Assembly: GCA_009761415.1 (NCBI GenBank)
Contig: QUOL01000008.1
Span: forward strand, 1,302,001-1,366,000
Source of the DNA: Sarcomyxa edulis
Taxonomy: Eukaryota > Basidiomycota > Agaricomycetes > Agaricales > Mycenaceae
Direction: 5' to 3'
Length of the DNA: 64,000 bases
This document shows, piece by piece, positions 33,004 to 42,890 of the stretch. The stretch's first letter is position 1; each line of letters begins with the position of its first letter. The translations under genes and the position numbers were made by a program. The notes below the pieces were generated by a model. The model ran no database searches. It was not told the DNA's origin and was given only the letters and a program-made list of their open reading frames with translations.

Positions 33004-34271
33004 TTTGAAGTTCTTGTAGATTCTGAATTTCTTCTGTTCAGAAGGTAGCTACATCTGAAATATAACTTTGATTTTGTGAAAAAAAAATTGAATAAATTTC
33101 TTCTGTAAGAGCCAGTACCTTTTGCTCTGTATCTGTCCAGGTGATCGAGTGCGTTTGTATTGCATGTGTAATGTTGGGTGCAAGTGAAGCTCTTGCACCT
33201 ATCTTGCTTTTCCCTCAGTCAAGTTGAATTATGTATGTTTCTAAAAGTGGTTGACCGTTGCGCAAACCTTTTTGCCCTGCCCAAAGTCTGCCTCACCGGC
33301 CTTCTCGGTGTTCCTGAGGTCACATGACATATTTTTGTGCTCATTGTTGGACGTGACAAGAACGTGTTTTGACTTGATTCTCCGTATCTCTGGGTTCATG
33401 CAATGCTTATAGATGCATGTTTCAACCCCTAAGGGGCCCAAGAATGTGTATACAGGCAGGAGCAAGGATGTCTATAAAGTAAAGGAACTTGTAATATGCT
33501 GCAAAAGGTCAGGGGTTGGTGAAAGGATAGTACAGTATTCCAAAGTCTTGAAGGACAGATGTAAAAGATAAAGGAACAGGAGGGGTAGGTAACTCTGCAT
33601 CTAAATGATCTGTCCCAGGACAAAGTTCTTGGCTATAAGCTCAGGAAAGTTTAGACTCTGGAAACCAGTAGAGATAAATGAAATAAATCCGGGAGTATTC
33701 CTGGATGCAGATAGACAAAATGAGATAACTCACAAGGACAGTATCAGCCATTGCCTGACTTAGAGGCTCTATCGATTGACTCTGGAGCATCTAAAGAGAT
33801 GAGGGCTAGTCCAGATTTGCTTGTAGAAGAACTAAGAGGGGTTGGGTCATGGTAGGTGCAGGGGAATGCTTACCTTACCTGATAAGGGAGCTCTGGAACT
33901 TTAGAACCATATGGACAGGCAGTGAGTAATGATATATCCATCTTTTATTAGAATTTAAGTATCAGTGAGAGGCTCCTTGAAGGCTAAGAGCTTGAGAAAA
34001 TCGAAAGGAAGATTGAGAACCGGAGATATAGCCTATAGACAAGGAAGATTTGCTGAGGGAAGAGAACTAATGAGCAGAGTTGAACAGAGGCCAGAGTTGA
34101 GCAGAGGCTAGCAGAGGACTCAAGGAATGTAGGTTGTTTGGTCTAATGGTCAACTTTTGCGCTCATTGTTTATTTTGTGCTTGTACAGGAAATTTGTGCA
34201 ATAAACTAATGGGCAGTGAGTGCATAGTCAATAGCCCAGAATTGATACTAATTGTGGGATTTCCATGTATT

Positions 34272-34745
34272 TCCAGATGTTGGTAAAAATACACTTTGTC
34301 TGATGGGTGGATAGCAAAGCTGAGAAAACACCAAGAAAATGCTCAGGAAACAACGAGAAAACACCAAGAAAACACCAAGAACACTGGGATGTAGTGCATG
34401 CTCATTTACAGTGCTTAACCATTTCATATCCACCTATATTTGTTGTCAAATGAATTTCCCTCCAATCCAAGGCATGAGCACTGACACTATGACACGCTGT
34501 AGAGGTACTTTATGTATTTTTGATAAACCGTATTGCAGTTGTGCTCGAATCGAGTTCAATTCTCGATTCGAGCGCAACCGCGATGCAAAAAAAATGTCTG
34601 CAAAAATATCATAAAATTTATGCACTGGCTGGATTCGAACCTGTGTGAAGGCGTGAGCTTGAACCGATCACGTGATCGATGACGTGCGAACAAGTGTACT
34701 CCACAAAACATACACTCGTTCGCACGTCATCGAACCACGTGATAT
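34272..34745 (+). repeat. Long inverted repeat, left arm (about 470 bp)
   Basis: This arm matches the reverse complement of 41148-41700 over most of its length with scattered differences. It contains a GAGAAAACACC-type tandem repeat (34321-34380), a palindrome around TCGAATCGAG (34538-34577), a B-box-like GGATTCGAACC (34631-34641) and a 21-bp stem hairpin (34678-34698 with 34711-34731). Confidence 0.75.
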
Positions 34746-34770
34746 CTTCGGGGAGAAAATAACTGCGCTC

Positions 34771-34840
34771 ATGCAGGATCGAACTCGGACTCCTCGGTCT
34801 TAATACCGAGAAACTGACAACTTGACCACTAGTCTACATG
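34771..34840 (-). repeat. tRNA-like sequence with A box, anticodon-type stem and B box
   Basis: On the minus strand TAGACTAGTGGTCAA (A-box-like) is followed by a 6-bp stem CTCGGT/ACCGAG around a short loop, and then GAGTTCGATCC (B box). The anticodon loop is irregular and the acceptor ends do not pair, so I call it tRNA-derived rather than a gene. Confidence 0.5.
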
Positions 34841-35114
34841 ATCACATGACACTTTGAACATTTCGTAATCACATCCTGGGGGGTGTCTCCTATGCCAATA
34901 TAAAAAACATTGTCTTAACAGGCTCCAAGGAGGTCTACTTGTATGCAGGTAATGTGTATAGTCTAGATAGTGTAGCCAAATATACAAGGGTATGATTTCA
35001 CTGGTACACTTGTTCGCAGATCATAGGTTACATGACATATCACGTGATGTGTCATGTGTCGCATTGTTGAAAAGCTGTGGAGCTTCTTGTTTCATATTTC
35101 ACTCCCCACTCGTC

Positions 35115-35760
35115 ATGTCCACCCCTGGTCGTCTTCTTGACAAATGGACTCACAGACATGATATTCAGTGTATCCAACGAGACTACTTAGCCACGACTGA
35201 CAAAACAACTCCCGAGCAACTCCAACGCTTTATTGAAATCGATGACGCAACTCGGAAACGTGGAGTTGGAGTAAGTTTTCCTCCGTCTTCGAGATATGAG
35301 CATGATTTGTGACGTATACTAGGATCCCCCTTGCCTACGCAGTTATGCCGTTCTCCCTGCTGAATTCAATCCTTTTGGTCGGGAACCAGAACATGCGACC
35401 TATATACGTGCACGTTATTTTGGTGTAGGCGTGACTGCCGAAACCATCATACGGACCGCTTCACGTATGAATGTCAGGATTGCCCGTATTGACTCCACCA
35501 GCACAGTCACTACCTGGCACATGGCCCTGTTGACAGGTCAAAACATCGCCACCGTTTTATCGAAGATATGCCGGCACCCTATCAAGTGCCGGTGGGTTGC
35601 CAGTGGACACGCAACCTATGCATTCACTATATTTAGCAACTACGACCCAACTCCAACTGCTCCCCTCAACAACGACGAACAAATGCTCATTGCAATCATA
35701 CAAACATTTCTGGGCGTCGAGAAGTCACCAGAGTGGTATTTTGAAGGGTATGCCTATTGA
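35115..35760 (+). CDS. Two-exon ORF inside the inverted-repeat unit, function unknown
   Basis: Exon 35115-35270 (MSTPGRLLDKWTHRHDIQC to RKRGVG) and exon 35323-35760 (DPPCLRSYAVLPAEFNPFG to YFEGYAY) join in phase 0 across a GTAAGT...TAG intron and give 197 aa. The sequence REPEHATYIRARYFGVGVTA and the lack of stops suggest a protein that was recently functional. I do not recognise the family. It may be cargo or part of a larger mobile-element protein with further exons. Confidence 0.4.
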
Positions 35761-37851
35761 TGTGGTGGTTTTATCGTTGGTATTGGCTGATTGTGCAACG
35801 GTAAGATAATTTCTCAATACTATATGTGTGTGTTCATAAATCACTAACTCATTGTCCTAAAATTCAGTGGGAGATGACTTTTGTTTAGTATGCATAATGA
35901 CATTTGGTTTTGAGTGAAGGTGTTATTGTAAGGAAATTCATCAGAGATAATTTGATTATAACACGTACCATTTTTTTGGATTCTCTGTGAGCACAAATGC
36001 ATCCAGATACAGCACCGGCCTCACATTGAACACGCATGCTGATCCAAAATGATGAATAAATTCAGAAATCATCCAATTTTAGAGCATGGTCTCTCAAAAC
36101 TTGCAAATTTGAACAAGTCACACGTGGGAGCACTTCCATTTTCTTCCGCATTGCACACATATATCAAGAGCTTCTTCTATATTGTTGCAATTTGTGGTCT
36201 AAAATGTTTGATCGTGCTGTCCCTCATTGCGATGGAATAACAGAACTCCAATTGTTCTGCTGCATCACTCTTGAAGAACTGGTCCACATAGAACAACTCC
36301 AATGTTTGTGTCCATCTTCACTTTTGGGATTTGCACAAACGGAAGTGACAGTAATGAGACAATCAAAGGGGATAGGGTTTATTGTGGGTAACATTGAGCA
36401 TGGTTTAGCAACAGGACTGGATTTCATGGAATCTATCAGCAAGGACTCTATGGCTGTCAAGGTTGCCAATCACTGCATTAAGACCCAGATTAGTCGCACT
36501 TTAGCTAGATACAGTTATGTAGGAGTAGGTGAAACTACTTGAATACTTGAACGTTGGGTAGAAGGTCTATTCGTGTACATTTGTATGTTGAGTATCTGCG
36601 GCTTGGTACGGCTACGTGAAAGTTTTTGAATACTTGGAATTTGGCTAGGTCTGACTATGGCTAACCAGGGGGTTACTTGAGGGTCAAATATACCTTCTAC
36701 TCACAGATGTGTGTCTAGGTGCGTGCACTCGACATACTCAGCCTGCGAGTAGATAGACTACTTGCAGACCGTGACTAGATGGTATATATTGGGTCCGACT
36801 AGCTCCGACTAAAAGAGGTCTTAACACAGTGAATACCATACTGGAATCCATAAAATCTACTTATGAACACCACAAGGACATGTACCCTCTCTATACCTGA
36901 GTTTGCTGGTAATCAGAATTGTTCAAATGTATTGGATACTTAAAGCCAAGGGGGTGCCGGCTTCTGAGTTGTGCTTTCAGACCCACAGAGCGGACCTACC
37001 TACATCATAAGCAGCACATGGTCTATAAATTGCCTTATTGGGAATTCCAATCACCCGGATCACCCCTCAACTATAACAATGGCCCTACCGGGCAGGCCTG
37101 GACACTTTGGTATAACTGAGAAAAGGTTGTGTGCGCGGCAAAGCCCTGCACTCCCCCATGAATGCCTCATTTTTGTCAAAATGCAACAAACTGAGTGTTG
37201 TAACACCCTCAAAGCTTTGGGAGCTTACCCATATCAGTGCATCTATCTGCAAAGGGTAAGGTGGGGTATTGTACAATCTACATTGAGTACACTGCAGTAT
37301 TGTAATAGGTGTTGGGATCCTATTAGCTGGACTCCGGAGAGGTACCAGTACTTAGCGTATACAACAAGGGGACAAAGGACGGTTATAAACAGGTAGATTG
37401 CTAGGGGACAAACACATAAGGAACAGGTGTTCCAACTTGGAGTATGTGCAGCTATCTACAGAGTAGTACAAACACTGGTAAATACTTAAGTGGCATGTAG
37501 CAGCACGCACACCAAGTGTTACTCCAATATGCAGGACGTGACCCGATTTCAAGTTGCCTTTGAGTCACTCTACCTCCTGCCAAATGGGGGGTGGAGATTG
37601 CAATCTATATTTGACACACAATCTGCCTCATTCTTCTTCAGACTATAGCTAATAGGAACATCTCTAGATTTCCTGGGAATACTTGTTTCTTGGACTACAA
37701 AGACACTAGACGTTAGATTCACTGGTGGTGGTCCCAATCCAGAGGCTCTCTGTTTTGTTGTGTTCTCGTCAAGTCAGATTGTTTTCTCTCACGCCTCATC
37801 CAGGGACTATACACCAACATCAACAATCTTCTTGTTATTCTCTCTTGTACT
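35761..37851. other. Inside of the inverted-repeat unit, no gene assigned
   Basis: Several 60-140-codon frames lie on both strands (for example 36192-36542 plus), but none shows a motif or joins convincingly. The base composition is AT-rich relative to the host flanks. Confidence 0.35.
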
Positions 37852-38268
37852 ATGACAATGAATAGCAAATATCACCCCAAATTCAAGGTACATACATCAC
37901 ATGTGCACCTTTAGGACATCAATCTGACTAAATTGAAGATTGGGGATTATGTATGGAGACGAGACGGAATTTCTCATACATGGGATTGGTCAAAGATTGC
38001 TGCAGTCCACAAGGATGAATTTATGGTATGTAAGATGTTGTTTACTGTGTTTGACAATTGATACGCAAACATGAGATAGGATATTCTCTTGTGGGCGTAC
38101 ACTGTGTACAATATCTCGGGCTTTACAAGCTGCTGTCTGGAATCGGAGCTTCGACACCCTACATTTTTTCCATTGCAGAAAAAGAAGGCTAAATGTAGAG
38201 TGTGGGACAAAAACACCGCTCAGTATGCACTTGACCATATTGACGATTTAGCTGGGTTGTTACAGTAA
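37852..38268 (+). CDS. Small three-exon ORF inside the inverted-repeat unit
   Basis: Exons 37852-37887, 37915-38025 and 38179-38268 are all phase 0 and give 78 aa with KLKIGDYVWRRDGISHTWDW and KCRVWDKNTAQYALDHI. The first intron would be only 27 nt, which is short, so exon 1 is doubtful. The frame stays open across the joined exons and ends cleanly. The family is unknown. It could be the 3' end of a longer gene. Confidence 0.3.
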
Positions 38269-39680
38269 TTTGTGTTATTAGCAGCAATACATTATATTGT
38301 CTGCAGTAAATCTCATTCCTCAACTAGAAAAGGCCATCTCGACAAAGAGAATAGGATCAGGGGATCCTTGCTGCTGGCAGGCTTGACCACTTTGCTGGCG
38401 CATGACGCGTGATGTCACATCATGCAAAACGCGCGAGATAGAAATGAAGGGTGTAATGGTCAGGCTAATGACGGTCCATTACACCCAGTTTGTTACTACA
38501 ATAGTCACACCTTTCACACTTTTATCTGATCGCTAGCTGTACTTTTCTTTCTCTTTGTCTAATCAACACCAGTAATTGGCACTTCTCAGTATTGAGGACT
38601 CTAGCCAAGTTTCCCTTGACTTTGTCGCTAGTCTGTTACGCCAGACTCTCCCTCTATTTTCCATCCTCGGTGCCTTGCCCGTTACAAAGGGGAAAAGGAA
38701 AAGGTAGGTACTGATAAGTAAGAAGGAAAGAAAAGAAAAGAAAAGAAAGGAAAATGTATAGTAGATTGTCCATTAAGGGGAGTCCCCTTACACCACCCCA
38801 ACAAATTCATATGGTGCTTTCTCTGGGTCCCAGGTGTTGGAACTCAGGGGGAGTCTTGCCACCTGAGTCAAACATGACCACATAGCTTACCATTGTCATG
38901 TCTGTTGTCACTTCTTAGTTACTTGTTGGAAGGTTAACGTCGGTCCGCATCATCAAAGTTGTTATGGTATTATAGATACTTCACCACGTACCTATTACCG
39001 TAATATGCTCTTCTATACTCTTTCTACTCATTGCCATCTATACATCAAGCTTTCTCCTGCCTTTGAGTCTTCGTACTTCACTGAGGTACTCAGCCACCAA
39101 GGCATTTGATCTTGTTAGCATCACAAGGTATTGTCTGCCACTGATTGTAAGGCACAGCCACGTCGCAACGCGTCTACCACCTTTTTGAAGGTTCCATTGA
39201 CACCCTTTCATACTGTTCCAGATAGTTCTTACCTAGTTACTTCATGTATTTAAATGCTCGGGCCATATGCCCTGGAGATTCATTCGATTCATTTCCCATT
39301 TCCCAACCAGTTGACTCTAGTGCCCTAAGTTCAAGTAAAGACTGAATTCTGCTTCAAATAAGAGAAATACGGGTACAGTCTTGCACTACCCATATTCTCT
39401 CCTGTTCTAAAGAGATTACTGCATCATCGCTAGCCTCTAAGTTGATTAACGATAAATATATCTAATCATCGGCAGACTTATATTGAAATCAGAGCGGTTC
39501 TCGCTTTGCCTAGCTTCCTAGAATCATACCTCGAACCTTCCAAACTACTACCACATTACTCATATTCAAGGAATACACCAGAACACTAGATTAAACCTCT
39601 TATTCTAACAGGTGGCTTGCTCGGGCTTTGGGCCTTAAGTGACGGGGTCGAGTGGTTGGCAAAGTGTGACTGGGGAGGGG
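38269..39680. other. Inside of the inverted-repeat unit, no gene assigned
   Basis: It contains a short (GAAAA)n-type simple repeat near 38728-38752. Otherwise I see nothing recognisable. Confidence 0.35.
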
Positions 39681-39682
39681 TT

Positions 39683-40739
39683 TTATGTCAGAACCATTTC
39701 ACGGTGCGACAGCGGGTCTACATCAGTAGAGGTAGACACTGTGACAATGGGTAATTGCATTGTCAAAGCAACATCCAAGTTGATCCTCAATAGGCTTAGA
39801 CTTGGAGCTGTAGGCTTATTGGTACTAAAGGTTCCTTCATGTACAATGAACTCACCCAACTTATCTGTCTCAACATTCTCGTCATCAATGTTTGTATTAG
39901 GGTTGCTATACGTGCTGGTCTTGGTGTCAGAGTCAGATTCTGACTTGGAGACAAGAGTAGTTGCGGTGCTTTCAATAACATTGGAGGCAATACTACACAA
40001 GTATGATACATCAGCTAGAGGGAAGAGTATTAAACAAGGAGACCACTTACCAAAAGGCAAGCCATGAGCTATTCACACCATATACAGTGCATAGTTTCTC
40101 AATAATGTGCGTGGCGGGCAACTGAGTTGTATGTCATGCGAGACATGGTGTACAGGGTTGATGAGGGCACTGGAAGCAGGTTGAGGTATTGGCTGCTCTG
40201 TACAAGACAGCGGACACTGTACAAGAGGAGGATCTGCCACGGTTAATGGAATGGCGGCTGGTTTGGGGCGGAGAAATTCAAATATAGACATGTTCTTCAG
40301 CAGTTTTTTCTTGCCGGCTATTTTATCGTGTTCTGCTCTGGCATTGTTGCATACCTTCTTATCACGGTGCCTTTCTTGTAGATTTACAATACCACCAAAT
40401 CCACAGTTGATTCATTGACTACAGTCGGGGTAGTCTGTGTAACCATCAGTGTCAAGGACAGGTATCTTTGAAAATTCTTTCAGTAAGTGGGATAGAAAAT
40501 TGTGTAGATACCTGAGAGCTCAGATCCATAAAATAGACAGTATATCTGCTGTTGCTGCGCTTGACGTTTGTTCTTCCCATTTGGTAGACTGGTTTCTTTT
40601 TTGCAGTGCACGTGTCGGGGATGTAGCCAAACAAATGATATATGTCATTGAGATATGGTTCAAAATAGGGTTTTATAGGGGGATTCATGCTCTGTACACG
40701 CTTCAACGCTGTAGAGGTGTCTGAAAAGCTGTCTGACAA
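39683..40739 (-). CDS. Possible multi-exon ORF inside the inverted-repeat unit
   Basis: Three minus-strand open stretches could belong to one gene: 40739-40452 (MSDSFSDTSTALKRVQSMN to FMDLSSQ), 40291-40073 (MSIFEFLRPKPAAIPLTVAD) and 40060-39683 (SKSESDSDTKTSTYSNPN). They have sensible amino-acid content, but the joining introns are not proven. The basic plus Ser/Asp-rich make-up would fit a DNA-binding mobile-element protein, which is only a guess. Confidence 0.25.
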
Positions 40740-40959
40740 GGTTATATAAAGAATCTCAGGCTCAATGCCTAAACTTACCTAACTGCTCGGTGTATTGAAG
40801 TTTTGATCTGGCACCCCCTTTCTTGAAGCATAAAAGAATTAAACCATCTGGATCAAGCTTATTCTTGAAGTGCACCATAGCAAGTTGAATATATATGTAT
40901 TCATCACAGGCACGGTGGTTCTAATTGACCTTGTGCCTCAAATTGGACTCATGCCTCTA

Positions 40960-41135
40960 ATAGTGCAAGTCAAATGTTTTTCTATACTGGTTCGAATCGA
41001 GCCTGTGCCTCGAATATTTTGCTGCTTCAATTCGAACACGGCGCTAGATCCACACACAAGTTCAAATCGAGCATGTGCCTCAAATCGAGCGTGTGGCTCA
41101 AATCGAGCTTGTGCCTCAAATCGATGATGTGCCTC
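40960..41135 (+). repeat. Minisatellite based on CTCAAATCGAGCTTGTGC
   Basis: Six or more imperfect copies of an 18-bp unit are present. The core TCAAATCGAGC is close to the TTCGAATCGAG core of the repeat at 32815, on the opposite side of the inverted-repeat unit. Confidence 0.7.
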
Positions 41136-41147
41136 GGACTAATCAGG

Positions 41148-41700
41148 TGATTGATGACGTGTGAACGAGTGTATGTTTTGTAGAGTACACTCGTTCACAC
41201 GTCATCGAGTCACATGATTGGATCAAGCGTGCACCTTTACGCAGGTTCGAATACCGACCATGCATATATTTTATCATATTTTTGCAGACACTCTTTTCCA
41301 TCACAGTTGTGCTCGAATCGAGTTTGAATCGAGTGCGACTGCTATACGGTTTATCAAACATGAAGTACTACTTTGCAGTGTCAAAGTTCATGCCCTGGGT
41401 TGGAAAGGAATTTATTTGACAACAAATGCAGCAAAAATGCAGGCAAATGTAAAATGATGTGAATGAACGTGGATTGGAAGTGGAAATGGCAATAAACATG
41501 CCCTACATCTCAGTGTTTTCTGTTTTCTCAGTGTTTCTCAGCATCTGCTTCAGGTTTTCTTGGGTGTTTTCTCGGTGTTTTCTCCCAATTTCTCCGAGCT
41601 TTCTCCGAGCTTTCTCAGTGTTTTCTCGGTGTTTTCTCAGTGTTTTCTCAACTTTGTTGTCCGCCCATCAGACAGATTATATGTTTTCCGACATCTGAGA
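41148..41700 (-). repeat. Long inverted repeat, right arm (about 550 bp)
   Basis: This is the inverted copy of 34272-34745. It has a perfect 21-bp stem (41154-41174 with 41187-41207), AGGTTCGAATA (41243-41253), the CTCGAATCGAG palindrome (about 41312-41342) and an expanded GTTTTCTCAGT tandem repeat (41515-41650). Confidence 0.75.
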
Positions 41701-42249
41701 ATGTAAGTTATTCAATATGTCGTACACGCGTCAATACTTATGGTCCCAATACAAGGAAAAGCATGTCGTCTGCACAGTCGGATAACCGCCCGGTCAACCT
41801 TAGCACTCTCCGAGGACGAAAATTCCGTCAGAAACTAAAGTATGTTTGTGTTGTGTTCCTACTCCTTGTCGATTCTCAGTTCTTATAGAAGCCAAAAAGG
41901 AATACCACCGCACCAAAAACAAAAAGTTCCAAAAGTAAGACTTCATTCAATTTGCAATGTGATTGTCTGATTACCTCTGGTTTAGCAAGGATTGTGTCTC
42001 TTCATTACCCCCTATAGAAGACACCCATCTTACCATCAAAATGGCTACCATAGACAAACTTACCTTGGGCTTTTGTTAGAAGGGCGGGCACGTTTCCAGA
42101 TATTGGTATATTCCTTGAATATAATTGAGCGAGGAGTTTTGGTTAGATCTCTGAAGCGTAGGCTAGACGGAGTTACGGTGCTGAAGTTTAAGTCTGCCAA
42201 AGATTAGGCGGGGTCAGTAATCTAACATTTTTCATCTATTTCTTAGACT

Positions 42250-42568
42250 ATGCAAGGATTTTTACGGAATATGCAGGCTTGTTACAATTTCAAATGGATG
42301 GAAGATCCAAATAACTTTGCTGTACTACCTCACATCAAAGTATGTTTGCTTGTATTCTACAGATAACCACACTGACATTTTTTCCAGATGCCATTTCAAA
42401 ATAACACCTTTGATTGTTGGGGTTTTCACGGTCATGTTTGCTCAACATCTATGCAAAGCATCAAGTATCAACCACTCTAGCATACCACATGAATGGATCA
42501 TCCGAGAAAAGGAGATCAACATGGATGTGTTCAGACTAAAGTTGATTGAAGAACTGGTTACATTTTAG
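42250..42568 (+). pseudogene. Ulp1-like (C48) cysteine peptidase fragment with a frameshift
   Basis: An exon (42250-42339) reads FLRNMQACYNFKWMEDPNNF. After a GTATGT...CAG intron the frame gives MPFQNNTFDC, then shifts. The other frame continues GVFTVMFAQHLCKASSINHS to the stop at 42568. One surplus T in the TT at 42417-42418 splits the DCGVF motif, which holds the catalytic cysteine in C48 peptidases (the preceding Gln would form the oxyanion hole). Such peptidases are common cargo of large DNA transposons in agaricomycetes. The catalytic His and Asp lie upstream and were not found. Confidence 0.5.
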
Positions 42569-42751
42569 CTTAGAAAATTGACAATACAATATGATCATAC
42601 TTGAACCAACATGCCAAATTTAAAGCGTAACTACAGCAACAAGTTGTCATGATTTCCATACCAAACTAATTGCAACATATGGAATTGGGCATATTCTGGT
42701 GTTGGCAAACAAAAAGCCAAGCATATGGATGGAAATAAAATGACTTGTTGA

Positions 42752-42834
42752 AGAGTCGAACCTTGAGCTTGAAATTGTAAATTTCTTAAAAAAAAAAAAA
42801 AAAACATAATGTGTCACCGCTGCACTACGGCACT
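42752..42834 (-). repeat. tRNA-like sequence interrupted by oligo-T
   Basis: On the minus strand AGTGCCGTAGTGCAGCGGTG resembles an A box and AAGGTTCGACTCT a B box. A 16-nt T run lies between them, which should stop pol III, so it is unlikely to be transcribed as one RNA. Confidence 0.4.
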
Positions 42835-42890
42835 ATACAATAGATGGCTAACAACATATACCCAATACTATAGTTTCTATTTAATACTAC

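Larger units (their letters stand above)
32000..34271. other. Gene-free left flank of the 11.1-kb insertion
   Basis: This part has a 13-nt C run near 32012, AT-rich low-complexity DNA, two tRNA-like 3' halves (near 32248 and 32965) and a minisatellite (32815-32960). Frames are short and I see no protein family. Confidence 0.5.

Noticed and set aside
34272..41700. CACTA-type DNA transposon
   Set aside because: The arm ends do not begin with CACTA or a similar motif, and the arms are far longer than usual. Only the 3-bp duplication of the outer unit would fit.
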